Part shown: piece by piece, positions 1-6,761 of the stretch | How positions within the stretch are numbered: the first letter of the stretch is position 1 | Layout of the letters: each line of letters begins with the position of its first letter | Assembly (NCBI GenBank): GCA_002690755.1 | Contig: NZFT01000025.1 | Coordinates: 20,053-35,102 of the forward strand | Direction: 5' to 3' | Origin: Phycisphaerae bacterium | GTDB lineage: Bacteria; Planctomycetota; Phycisphaerae; Phycisphaerales; SM1A02 | Length of the DNA stretch: 15,050 bases | Program-made: the position numbers and the translations under genes | Notes under the pieces: generated by a model | Databases searched by the model: none | What the model saw: the letters and a program-made list of their open reading frames with translations, nothing else | What the model was told of the DNA's origin: nothing

Positions 1-168
1 GGCGCGGTGGAGACGCCGCTCCTTCGAAGCCTGGTGGACGAAGCGACCTTCCCCACCGATCTGGCCTACCCACCCGATGCGATCGCGGAGGAGATCCTTC
101 GTTGCATCGACGGTGAACGGGACGATCGCGTGGGACGGCCGTTCCCGATGGTCCGGGTCGGCGACTGA
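1..168 (+). CDS. C-terminal end of a probable short-chain dehydrogenase/reductase (5' end outside window)
   Basis: An open frame runs from base 1 to a TGA at 166-168 and gives 55 residues. It begins GAVETPLLRSLVD, which matches the 'PG-x-V-x-T-P/M' segment that follows the cofactor-binding half of classical SDR oxidoreductases (NAD(P)H-dependent, Rossmann fold). The rest, with acidic helix AIAEEILRCIDGE and a closing V-G-R-P-F-P stretch, fits the end of such an enzyme, where 'P-x-x-I-A-x-x-I' is common. The YxxxK catalytic motif and the N-terminal glycine motif would lie upstream and cannot be seen, so the substrate is unknown. The gene converges on smpB with only 16 bp between the two stop codons and no hairpin terminator in between. 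Family assignment rests on one short motif. Confidence 0.6.
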   Translation, partial: GAVETPLLRSLVDEATFPTDLAYPPDAIAEEILRCIDGERDDRVGRPFPMVRVGD

Positions 169-184
169 CCGCCGGTCGGCGAGA

Positions 185-673
185 TCACCCGCGCCGACGC
201 AACGCCCGATCCATGTCGCGCTGGGCCTCGCGTTTGGCGATGTCCTGCCGCTTGTCGACCTTCTTGCGGCCCTCCGCGACACCCACCACGAGTTTCGCCC
301 GCCCTCCGACGAAGACGATCCGGAGCGGAACGAGGGTCGCGTTGTCCGCGTCCTGGACGTTCGCGAGCTTCAGAATCTCCTTCTTGTGGGCGAGGAGTCT
401 TCGCGGCCGAACCGGCTCGTGCTGACGGTGTGGTCCCGCCGGCGGGTATTCGGCGACGTGAACGCCCATCAACGTGAGCGTCGGCGGATCGGCCACCGCC
501 CGCACCCAGCCTTCGGCGAGGCTGGCCCGCCCCGCCCGGATCGACTTCACTTCCGTGCCCCGCAGCACGAGCCCGCATTCAAGGGTGTCCCCGATGCGAA
601 AATCATGACGGGCCCGGCGATTCTCGATCGTCGGGGTGTCTGAAATCGACTTTTTCTGGTTTCCCTTGGCCAT
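185..673 (-). CDS. smpB: SmpB, tmRNA-binding protein of trans-translation
   Basis: SmpB is a cytoplasmic RNA-binding protein that carries tmRNA into the A site of stalled ribosomes, so that the nascent chain is tagged and the ribosome freed. The 162-residue product has the normal family length. Visible signatures are ENRRARHDF (residues 17-25), GTEVKSIR (39-46), GVHVAEY (70-76) and HEPVRPRRLLAHKKEI (85-100). These make up the OB-fold barrel. The basic tail from about residue 134, GRKKVDKRQ onward, is the part known to fold into a helix in the mRNA channel. I start at the ATG at 671-673 (MAKGNQKK); the frame is open further upstream, but those residues are not SmpB-like. No clear Shine-Dalgarno precedes it. 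No tmRNA gene was recognised in the window. The gene is divergent from the secreted protease at 869. Confidence 0.96.
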   Translation of the reverse strand: MAKGNQKKSISDTPTIENRRARHDFRIGDTLECGLVLRGTEVKSIRAGRASLAEGWVRAVADPPTLTLMGVHVAEYPPAGPHRQHEPVRPRRLLAHKKEILKLANVQDADNATLVPLRIVFVGGRAKLVVGVAEGRKKVDKRQDIAKREAQRDMDRALRRRG

Positions 674-684
674 CCGAACCCACC

Positions 685-713
685 AAGTTAGAGCACTCTT
701 AGCCGGGTAACAA
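685..713 (-). promoter_or_regulatory. Possible sigma70-type promoter for smpB
   Basis: Read on the minus strand, TTGTTA (708-713) and TAACTT (685-690) are separated by 17 bp, and the -10 element ends 11 bp before the smpB ATG. The match is 4 of 6 at -35 and 3 of 6 at -10. Transcription from here would leave a leader of only a few bases, which would agree with the missing Shine-Dalgarno. This is a weak call based on spacing and partial consensus. Confidence 0.3.
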
Positions 714-788
714 GGTCCGAATCGCCTGCCCATCGCCGATTTTCGACGGACAGGAGGGCCTGATTCGGCAGTTTCCGGAACCAAGTGT

Positions 789-817
789 TTGTCCCACCGT
801 CATATCTCGGCAACAAT
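789..817 (+). promoter_or_regulatory. Possible promoter for the secreted metalloprotease
   Basis: TTGTCC (789-794) and AACAAT (812-817) are 17 bp apart in a locally A/T-richer stretch. Each matches 4 of 6 consensus positions. The predicted start would give a leader of about 45 bases before the ATG at 869. AGGA at 858-861, seven bases before the ATG, is a plausible ribosome binding site. The promoter match is weak. Confidence 0.3.
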
Positions 818-868
818 AGATAGCTTAGAACTTTCCATCCACAACCAGTCCCCCCCCAGGACCACCAG

Positions 869-3685
869 ATGCTGATCAAGTCCCTCTCCATCGCCGCCAT
901 GATGTTGGCGGTTCCCGCGCTCGGAACGGCCTCCATGGCCGACCGCGGCACTCCGGTAGACAAGACCACGCGCACCGCGCTCGCCGGCCCCACGACCCCG
1001 ATCGACGACGTCCACCAGGGCTGGATGTCGTTCATGGACCAGCATCCCGGCGTTGCGCGGACGATGCGGATGGGACGCCTCGAGCGAATCTACGGCGCGG
1101 CCTTCTCCGAGGGCGATCACGCTTCGGACAGTGCTGGCCGCTTCGTCGAAGAGAACGCCGAGCGACTCTTCGGCATCCAGCCCGAACAGTTTCTTCCCAT
1201 CGGTCCGTGGTTGAGCCAGGAGCACGTGCTCCCGTTGGTGACCGACCCCGTCACCGGTGACGCCAAGTTCATGCTCGTCGGCTACGTCCCCCACGTCGAC
1301 GGCACACCCGTCTTCGATGCCGCGATCCGCGTTCTGGTCCGCAACGAGCCCGGATTCCCCACGGTCCTCGTGTCCGCCCAGGTCCCCGATCTCGGCGGGT
1401 TCGAAATGCCCGGCGGCCTCCTTCCCGGCGGCCTCGACGCCGACCGGTTCGCGGCCGAGGCCCGGACCCGATTCCAGGACGCAGAGATCTCCGGCATCCG
1501 ACCCGTGGTGTTCGCCGGCAGCGACGGCACCTCGGTTCCGCCGCGAGCCGGCGTCGACTTCACGATGACCGGCAGTGACGCCGATGGCGCCTACACCAAG
1601 TGGCGCTTCGTGGCGGATCCCGCCACCGGCGAAATCATCCACGAGCAGAACGAGATCCTCCACGCCGACGTCAACGTCCAGGTGATGGCCAATCGCACCA
1701 ACGAGTTCTCGATGGAATGCGGCATCGAGATCATCGCCCCGCTTCCCCACGCTCGCGTGACGGTCGGCGGCACGGTCTACGTCGCGAACGAACAGGGCAT
1801 CGCCACGATTCCCAACAGCGGCAGCGGCTCGGTGACCGCCAACGTCGAAGCGAGGACCCGCTGGTTCAACGTCGACAACGGCGCTGGTGACACCAGCGTG
1901 ACCGTCCCTTCGGGCGGGAACGGGACCGCGGTCATCAACTTCGCCAACGCCTCCGACACGCAGCGGGCCTACGCCAACACCATCTTCTTCGCCGAAGAGG
2001 TCCGGAACTTCACGCTCCAGTACAACTCGAGCTACCCGGTCATCTCGAACCAGGAGAACTTCACGATCAACACCGGCGTGTCGGGTACCTGCAACGCCTA
2101 TTACGACGGCGGTTCGATCAACTTCTACAACGCGGGTGGCTCCTGTGCGAACACCGCGTTCGACGTGATCGTCCACCACGAATACGGGCATCACCTCGTC
2201 AACACCGCCGGCTCCGGCCAGCAGAGCTACGGCGAGGGTGCGGGCGACTGCTGCGGCGTGCTCATCACCGGCGACCCACGACTCGCGGTCGGCTTCTATC
2301 AGAACCAGTGCAACGAAGGCATCCGAAACGCGGACAACAACTGCAGCTACTCGCCCTCCGGCTGCTCTTCCTGCGGCAGTGCGATCCACACCTGCGGGCA
2401 GGTGCTTTCCGGCATGGTCTGGGAGATTCGCGAACAGTTGATCGCGGCGGGCAAGCCCACTTCGATCATCGAGTCGCACTTCTTCAACTCGATCCCGATG
2501 CACAACGGTTCCGCGATCAACGAAGCGATCGTCATCGACTGGCTCACGCTCGACGACGACAACGGCAACATCCTCGACGGCACCCCGAACTACGCCCAGA
2601 TCAGCGCCGGCGCCGGCGTGAAGGGCCTCCCCGGCCCGGACCTCCAGCTCCTCGTGTTCGAGTTCCCCGATGGCCGTCCCAACACCATCGACCCGGCGAA
2701 CGGAGTGACCTTCACCGTGGACGTCCTGCCCCTCGGCGACAACCCCACGCCCTCCAACGCCCGGATCTACTTCCGCGAGAACGGCAGCGTCTGGCAGAAT
2801 CAGATCATGCAGAACCAGGGTGGCAACAGCTACCTCGCCACCCTTCCCGCGGCGGAGTGCGGTGCCACCATCGACTGGTACGTCTCCGCCAACTCCGGCT
2901 CGACCCCGGTGTCGAGCCCGACCAACGCACCGGGAGACACCTACACCGCCCTCAGCGTGACCGACATCGTGATCGGATACGAGGACGACTTCGAGAAGAC
3001 CATCTCGGGCTGGGTCGTCACCAACGATCCGGGCCTGACCAGCGGCGGCTGGGAGCGTGGCAACCCCAACGGGACTTCGACTCGCGGCGAACCGGAAGCG
3101 GCATACGAGGGCGACTTCTGCCTGGTCACCGAGAACGGCAACGGCAACTTCGACATCGACGGCGGATGCACGACCATCACGACCCCGCTGATCGACGCGA
3201 CGGACCCGGGCAGCATCATCAAGTACGCCCGCTGGTACGACAACACCGGCGCCGGTACCGGCGCCGATCCGAACAACGACCTGTTCACCATCGAGATCAC
3301 CGATGACGGCCTCAACTGGACCGAACTCGAGGTCGTCGGCCCGGTGGCCCAGAGTTCCGGCGGCTGGTATCTGGTGAGTCTTCGTGTCTCCGACTTCGTG
3401 GAGAACACGGATGCCGTGCAGGTCCGTTTCCAGGCGTGCGATCTCAACGACGGGTCGGTCGTCGAAGCGGCGATCGATGCGTTCAAGGTCGAAGCCATCC
3501 AGTGCGACACCGACGAACTGGTCGGCGACTTCAACGGTGACTGCATCGTCGACGGTGAGGACTTCGGCTTCCTGCTCACCCAGTGGGGCCTGACCGATTC
3601 CCCGGCCAACCTCGACGGCGTGGGCGGCGTCGACGGCTCGGACGTCGGCGTGTTCTTCACCAACTTCGGAAACACCTGCCCCTGA
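869..3685 (+). CDS. Secreted M36/fungalysin-like zinc metalloprotease with C-terminal dockerin-type repeats
   Basis: A 938-residue exported protein, probably a gluzincin protease. Residues 1-23 form a signal peptide (basic start, hydrophobic SIAAMMLAVPALG, small residues after). Residues about 85-155 resemble the FTP propeptide of fungalysin/thermolysin precursors (RFVEENAERLFGI, then GYVPHVDGTPVFD). A PepSY-like segment follows to about 265 (WRFVADPATGEIIHE). The zinc motif is HEYGH at 437-441, with a candidate third ligand E456 in YGEGAGD, which resembles the fungalysin GEGWSD site. From about 700 there are beta-rich domains, one from about 710 to 880 resembling jelly-roll binding modules (DFEKTISGW). 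Residues about 887-938 carry two calcium-loop repeats (DFNGDCIVDGEDFG and NLDGVGGVDGSDVG) typical of dockerin-like ends in planctomycete secreted proteins. The protein is rich in Asn, Gly and Cys, consistent with an extracellular location. Function is inferred from motifs; the substrate is unknown. Confidence 0.85.
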   Translation: MLIKSLSIAAMMLAVPALGTASMADRGTPVDKTTRTALAGPTTPIDDVHQGWMSFMDQHPGVARTMRMGRLERIYGAAFSEGDHASDSAGRFVEENAERLFGIQPEQFLPIGPWLSQEHVLPLVTDPVTGDAKFMLVGYVPHVDGTPVFDAAIRVLVRNEPGFPTVLVSAQVPDLGGFEMPGGLLPGGLDADRFAAEARTRFQDAEISGIRPVVFAGSDGTSVPPRAGVDFTMTGSDADGAYTKWRFVADPATGEIIHEQNEILHADVNVQVMANRTNEFSMECGIEIIAPLPHARVTVGGTVYVANEQGIATIPNSGSGSVTANVEARTRWFNVDNGAGDTSVTVPSGGNGTAVINFANASDTQRAYANTIFFAEEVRNFTLQYNSSYPVISNQENFTINTGVSGTCNAYYDGGSINFYNAGGSCANTAFDVIVHHEYGHHLVNTAGSGQQSYGEGAGDCCGVLITGDPRLAVGFYQNQCNEGIRNADNNCSYSPSGCSSCGSAIHTCGQVLSGMVWEIREQLIAAGKPTSIIESHFFNSIPMHNGSAINEAIVIDWLTLDDDNGNILDGTPNYAQISAGAGVKGLPGPDLQLLVFEFPDGRPNTIDPANGVTFTVDVLPLGDNPTPSNARIYFRENGSVWQNQIMQNQGGNSYLATLPAAECGATIDWYVSANSGSTPVSSPTNAPGDTYTALSVTDIVIGYEDDFEKTISGWVVTNDPGLTSGGWERGNPNGTSTRGEPEAAYEGDFCLVTENGNGNFDIDGGCTTITTPLIDATDPGSIIKYARWYDNTGAGTGADPNNDLFTIEITDDGLNWTELEVVGPVAQSSGGWYLVSLRVSDFVENTDAVQVRFQACDLNDGSVVEAAIDAFKVEAIQCDTDELVGDFNGDCIVDGEDFGFLLTQWGLTDSPANLDGVGGVDGSDVGVFFTNFGNTCP

Positions 3686-3711
3686 CCGACCGGTCACGGG
3701 ACGTGAATCAC

Positions 3712-3745
3712 GACGGGAGGTCGCTTCGGCGACCTCCCGTCTTCT
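3712..3745 (+). terminator. Intrinsic terminator with cTTCGg tetraloop after the protease gene
   Basis: A perfect 13-bp inverted repeat (GACGGGAGGTCGC, 3712-3724, and its complement, 3729-3741) encloses the loop TTCG, closed by a C-G pair. It starts 26 bp after the protease stop and is followed by TTCTC. The trailing T-run is short, but the stem is very stable. It lies between two convergent genes and may also stop transcription of queE, although there is no T-run on the minus-strand side. Confidence 0.85.
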
Positions 3746-3778
3746 CATTCCGTGGCCCGTCGTCGCGACACCGGTCTC

Positions 3779-4519
3779 TCAGACGCCGCGGGTGGTCGGT
3801 TCCCAGATGAACTTGTGCAGCTGCATCTGCATGCGGATCGGGAGTCCGGAGGCGAGAATCCACTCGGCGAGCCGTCCGGGAGGCAGCCCGGAGGCGCCGG
3901 CGATCTCCAGTCCCTGCGCCTGCTCGAACACCGGCGAGAAAAGCACCGCCCGACATCGGTCGAGAAGCGCGAGGGTTCGTACCCGCTCGATGGACCAGTC
4001 GAAGTCGTTTCGATCACCGATGACGAACTTCACCTCGTGGTGCGGGCGGAGCGCCTCGATGTTCGAGTCGAGATTCCGATCGCATTCGCCGCTCGAAGGG
4101 GGCTTGAGATCCATGATGATCTCGGACCGAGGGTCGCAGGCCGTGATGTCGCAGGCGCCCGAAGTCTCGAACATCACCGTCCGCCCCGCATCAAGCAGGG
4201 CCCGTTCGAGCACGTGGACCGTCTTCTGGAGGAGCGGCTCTCCTCCGGTGATCTCGACGAGGCCGCAGTCGATGGCGAGCACTTCCTCGAGGATCTCCGC
4301 GACCGGCCGACGACGCCCCTCGCGGAACGCGTATTCGGTGTCGCACCAACTGCACCGGAGATGACACCCCGCCAGTCGGATGAAGACGCACGGCTCGCCC
4401 GCCCGGGTCGACTCGCCCTGGATCGAGTGGAAGATCTCGTTCAGGCGAAGCACGCCGGCATCCTCGGAACCATCGGGTCCGGTGGTCTGGAAACCTGTTT
4501 CGACGTTGGAATCGGGCAT
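3779..4519 (-). CDS. queE: QueE, 7-carboxy-7-deazaguanine synthase (radical SAM)
   Basis: QueE converts 6-carboxy-5,6,7,8-tetrahydropterin to 7-carboxy-7-deazaguanine, the ring-contraction step on the way to preQ0 and queuosine. The 246-residue product has the usual length. It shows the N-terminal EIFHSIQGEST signature (residues 28-38) and the radical-SAM cluster motif CHLRCSWC with cysteines at 52, 56 and 59. The SAM-binding EITGGEPLLQ, the FETSG strand and the C-terminal QLHKFIWEPTTRG are also present. The start is the ATG at 4517-4519; the frame is open upstream, but the upstream part runs antisense through the tRNA gene and is not protein-like. No other queuosine-pathway gene (queC, queD, queF, tgt) is in the window, so it is a single-gene unit, divergent from tRNA-Leu. 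Confidence 0.95.
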   Translation of the reverse strand: MPDSNVETGFQTTGPDGSEDAGVLRLNEIFHSIQGESTRAGEPCVFIRLAGCHLRCSWCDTEYAFREGRRRPVAEILEEVLAIDCGLVEITGGEPLLQKTVHVLERALLDAGRTVMFETSGACDITACDPRSEIIMDLKPPSSGECDRNLDSNIEALRPHHEVKFVIGDRNDFDWSIERVRTLALLDRCRAVLFSPVFEQAQGLEIAGASGLPPGRLAEWILASGLPIRMQMQLHKFIWEPTTRGV

Positions 4520-4548
4520 CGCTCCATGGTAGGGATCACCAGCCAGCC

Positions 4549-4576
4549 TCGACACCCGCCGGGGAGTCGGTATACT
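4549..4576 (+). promoter_or_regulatory. Sigma70-type promoter of tRNA-Leu
   Basis: TCGACA (4549-4554) and TATACT (4571-4576) are separated by 16 bp and each matches 5 of 6 consensus positions. The expected start near 4583 lies about 20 bases before the mature tRNA 5' end. The element sits in the gap between queE and the tRNA, so the queE promoter must overlap this region on the other strand. Confidence 0.65.
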
Positions 4577-4602
4577 TTCCGATCCTCTCCGGAGTATCCG
4601 CG

Positions 4603-4688
4603 GCCCAGATGGCGGAATTGGCAGACGCGCCAGCTTGAGGTGCTGGTGGGAGTAAAATCCCGTGGAGGTTCGAGTCCTCTTCTGGGCA
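4603..4688 (+). tRNA. tRNA-Leu(GAG)
   Basis: The sequence folds as a class II tRNA of 86 nt without encoded CCA. The acceptor stem is GCCCAGA (4603-4609) paired with TCTGGGC (4681-4687), with discriminator A at 4688. The anticodon stem is CCAGC/GCTGG around the loop TTGAGGT, giving anticodon GAG at 4637-4639, which reads leucine codons CUC and CUU. A long variable arm (GGGA...TCCC) is typical of tRNA-Leu. The T arm has stem GGAGG/CCTCT with one G-U pair and loop TTCGAGT. CUC is a frequent codon in this GC-rich window. The gene is single, with its own promoter and terminator. Confidence 0.97.
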
Positions 4689-4694
4689 TTCAAG

Positions 4695-4730
4695 ACGACC
4701 CCCGGTTTCGACCGGGGGTCGTTGTTCATT
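4695..4730 (+). terminator. Intrinsic terminator after tRNA-Leu
   Basis: A perfect 12-bp inverted repeat (ACGACCCCCGGT, 4695-4706, and its complement, 4711-4722) encloses TTCG and is followed by TGTTCATT. It begins 6 bp after the tRNA discriminator base. It also lies 34 bp before the stop codon of the minus-strand DUF429-like gene. Confidence 0.88.
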
Positions 4731-4764
4731 CGATGACGTCCTTCATTCGCGAACGCCCTGCGGA

Positions 4765-5568
4765 TCAGGAATAGACCCAGCCCTCGATCGACGCTTCAGA
4801 CGGAATGACCGTCACCAGCGGATCGAGGGTGAGCAACACCGCGTCCAGATCGTCGCCCCCCGGCCCCGCCACCGCGGCACTCGCGGCTTCCTCCGCGATG
4901 CGGAGGCCCCAGTCCGATCGTGCGGTGGCGAGGATCTCGGCACGCCGCTGCCGGTTGCCGTCGGTCCGCCCCTTGTAGCCACGGGCCGAATCGCCGGCAC
5001 GCTTGAGCAGCGAGGCCGGACACCCCTCCGCGACCACGACATTGGAGTCACCGGGCCCGGCAAGCGGTTCGACCCGGACACCCGCGGCGGCGAGCGGCAC
5101 GAGCAGCTCGACCATGGCGGTCCAGGTCTGCTTGAAGATTCGAAGGTTCATCGACGCCAGCGGCGTCCAGGAGTTCCGGTCGGTGGTCCGACGAGGTTCC
5201 TTTCGCGTCATCGATCGCACGCCTCGCCGCCAGTCCCGCGGAGAGTCGAACGATGCCATCCACCGGACCGTCGCCTCCCAGGTCGCCTCGATCTCGCAGG
5301 CCTCCAGCGTCGCGAGCGGGACACCGAACGGCGCGTCGATCAGCCAGCGGTGTTCATCCCCGGTCTCGAGGCCGGCAACGATTCGTCGACGCAGGCCGGC
5401 CCGGTCGATCCGCTCGATGCGTTCGACGACGCCCTGCGGACCCGCCGCCCGAGTCGCGACGCGAATGCCCGCCGCTCCACCGGCATCACTTCCCGAGAAG
5501 TCCACGCCATGGAGAAACCGGCGGCTCGAACCACCCCGATCTCGTTTCGTTCCTGCCATCCCAGTCAT
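4765..5568 (-). CDS. DUF429-like protein with predicted RNase H fold
   Basis: The 267-residue product has no signal peptide or membrane segment. Near its start is HGVDFSGSDAGG (residues 20-31), followed by LIDAPFGVPL (77-86), EGCPASLLKRAG (181-192), GYKG (197-200) and GGDDLDAVLLTL (237-248). This order of an Asp-bearing first strand, an 'IDAP-G-P' segment, an 'E-x-x-P' segment, a GYKG element and a late acidic DD-x-D matches the DUF429 family. That family is predicted to be RNase H-like nucleases, with D23, D78, E181 and D240/D242 as candidate metal ligands. No enzymatic activity is firmly established for the family, so function is a prediction. ATG codons at 5568 and 5559 (Met4) are both possible starts. 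It lies 75 bp downstream of the FmdB-like gene on the same strand, probably co-transcribed. Confidence 0.75.
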   Translation of the reverse strand: MTGMAGTKRDRGGSSRRFLHGVDFSGSDAGGAAGIRVATRAAGPQGVVERIERIDRAGLRRRIVAGLETGDEHRWLIDAPFGVPLATLEACEIEATWEATVRWMASFDSPRDWRRGVRSMTRKEPRRTTDRNSWTPLASMNLRIFKQTWTAMVELLVPLAAAGVRVEPLAGPGDSNVVVAEGCPASLLKRAGDSARGYKGRTDGNRQRRAEILATARSDWGLRIAEEAASAAVAGPGGDDLDAVLLTLDPLVTVIPSEASIEGWVYS

Positions 5569-5643
5569 CTCCAGAACGTCGCGCCTTCCACGAAGCGATG
5601 TTCGCGAGGCGTCACGACCGTGCCCGATCCCCGACGCCGGCCA

Positions 5644-5874
5644 TCAACCCGGATGCCGACAGCCGCCCTCGGCGACCCCGCAGGGACAGAAGCTTTCGCG
5701 CGGCGATGGCGAGCCACCGGCGTTTCCGGTCATCACGCCGAAGACGCTGTGCCGCCTTCGAAAGACCCGGTCGCGGCCCTCGGGATCGACCACGGGGGCG
5801 TCGGCTTCGGCCATCGACCGGAGAAGGGAGATCACTTCACCGTCCTCGGCCGACTCGTATTCGTAGATGGGCAT
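5644..5874 (-). CDS. Small FmdB-like protein with incomplete zinc ribbon
   Basis: A 76-residue protein that starts MPIYEYES, the same opening as FmdB-family zinc-ribbon proteins (usually MPxYEYxCxxCG). Here the first cysteine pair is absent: the expected position reads SAEDGE. A later segment keeps three cysteines (SFCPCGVAEGGC, residues 61-72), so at most part of a metal site remains. The segment VFRRRHSVFGVMTG in the middle resembles the family's 'hxxxF' region only loosely. The ATG at 5872-5874 is supported by a GAGGAG ribosome binding site nine bases upstream. FmdB proteins are often called regulators, but a role for this one cannot be given. The DUF429-like gene follows on the same strand. 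Confidence 0.72.
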   Translation of the reverse strand: MPIYEYESAEDGEVISLLRSMAEADAPVVDPEGRDRVFRRRHSVFGVMTGNAGGSPSPRESFCPCGVAEGGCRHPG

Positions 5875-5883
5875 CGTTCCAGG

Positions 5884-5889
5884 CTCCTC
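5884..5889 (-). promoter_or_regulatory. Ribosome binding site GAGGAG for the FmdB-like gene
   Basis: On the minus strand GAGGAG lies nine bases before the ATG at 5872-5874. It supports this start over the longer open frame extending to 6036. Confidence 0.6.
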
Positions 5890-5906
5890 GGTCCACGGGA
5901 CCGGAC

Positions 5907-5912
5907 ATGATA
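5907..5912 (-). promoter_or_regulatory. Possible -10 element for the FmdB-like/DUF429-like unit
   Basis: TATCAT on the minus strand matches 5 of 6 positions of the -10 consensus and lies 32 bp before the FmdB-like ATG. No good -35 hexamer is seen at 16-18 bp spacing, so the call is tentative. The remainder of the 247-bp intergenic stretch 5875-6121 holds no gene I can support. It contains an A/T-richer patch around 5975-6030 with the near-palindrome CCTTGAGCAAGG at 6019-6030. Confidence 0.3.
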
Positions 5913-6109
5913 GGTCCCTGCCGGAGTTTCGGTTCGAAGACCGGACTCGAGGGGAAGGGCAACCGACCCTGAGCATTGCTGGAAATCGCGATTCCTTCGC
6001 CGTAATTCGGAAAATCTCCCTTGAGCAAGGTCGCAAGATGCGTCTCGATCACGGGGCCGGATTCCCCCGACTTCGTCGGCCGCGCTCTGCCCCGCTTCCC
6101 ATCCCGCCC

Positions 6110-6115
6110 AAGGAG
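6110..6115 (+). promoter_or_regulatory. Strong Shine-Dalgarno AAGGAG pointing to a CTG start
   Basis: AAGGAG is followed by six bases and then CTG at 6122-6124. It is one of the strongest ribosome binding sites in the window, where many genes have none. There is no ATG, GTG or TTG in frame at the right distance, so this site decides the start of the following gene. Confidence 0.65.
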
Positions 6116-6121
6116 ACAGAG

Positions 6122-6721
6122 CTGAACACCGACCGCCTTGCACGATACGCGGCTTCAGCGTCCGTTCCGATTGCAACCACCGCCGTCACCATGCTTGCGG
6201 CGACCTCCGCCGGGGACATCGTCGTCGACGACGCACCCGTCACGGTCCAGAACGAGCTGCTCAACCTTTCCACCACGAACGGTGCGATGGCCGGTGTCTT
6301 CAACGTCACTTCCTTCAGCTCCGGCGCAGGACTTGTCTTCAACTTCCAGCCGGGCGGTGGTCTCGACGTGGACTCCGCGACGAACAACAGCGGACTCTCC
6401 GAATGGGCTCGACTCGGCGTGGGCGACATGACCGGCGAAGACAACATGGAGGCTGCGGATTTCGGCTCCCTCTACTTCGTCATTCGACACAGCGGAACCG
6501 GAGGCGGCTCCGACTACACCTACGGCCCGTTCGACAACTTCCGAGCCGATGACGGCGAACTCAGTTCCGGGTACCTCGGTTTCACCTTCGATGACGACCT
6601 CGGTGACGCGGTGTACGCGTGGGCGGAGGTCACTCTCCAGTCGGACGGGATCCTCACCGTCGAACGATGGGCCTACGACGACCGTCGGCATCACACGATG
6701 TCGGCGGTCGTCCTCTTGTGA
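6122..6721 (+). CDS. Secreted planctomycete-type protein of unknown function, probable CTG start
   Basis: The product has 199 residues if translated from CTG at 6122. The N-terminus NTDRLARYAASASVP followed by IATTAVTMLAATSAGDI looks like a signal peptide with cleavage near TSAG-D. The mature part is rich in Asp, Gly, Asn and Ser. It contains SLYFVIRHSG, a Y-T-Y-G-P stretch, GYLGFTFDDDLGD and YAWAEVTLQSDGILTVERWAYDD. The last segment resembles the 'GYIGF...YGWAEV...L.I..WAYE' pattern I recall from small secreted proteins of planctomycetes. The frame remains open upstream, and an in-frame ATG at 6038 exists, but it would add a Pro/Arg-rich segment before the signal peptide and has no good ribosome binding site. 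The C-terminus after WAYDD is short and ends in MSAVVLL, without the usual hydrophobic anchor and Arg cluster (see findings). Confidence 0.68.
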   Translation: MNTDRLARYAASASVPIATTAVTMLAATSAGDIVVDDAPVTVQNELLNLSTTNGAMAGVFNVTSFSSGAGLVFNFQPGGGLDVDSATNNSGLSEWARLGVGDMTGEDNMEAADFGSLYFVIRHSGTGGGSDYTYGPFDNFRADDGELSSGYLGFTFDDDLGDAVYAWAEVTLQSDGILTVERWAYDDRRHHTMSAVVLL

Positions 6722-6761
6722 ACGAACCCGTTCCACCCCGAAGGCGATCACGGCGAATCCG

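Noticed and set aside
800..3748. Minus-strand open frame of 982 codons opposite the metalloprotease
   Set aside because: It is the exact antisense of a gene with a clear signal peptide, zinc motif and dockerin repeats. Its Val/Asp/Gly/Arg-rich translation is typical of an antisense shadow in GC-rich DNA.
3752..4774. Plus-strand 340-codon frame opposite queE and across the tRNA
   Set aside because: It reads through the tRNA-Leu gene and is antisense to queE, which has all radical-SAM motifs.
5837..6052. Minus-strand 71-codon frame in the intergenic region upstream of the FmdB-like gene
   Set aside because: It has a GTG start without ribosome binding site, poor third-position G/C and an out-of-frame overlap with the FmdB-like gene. 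The region looks regulatory.
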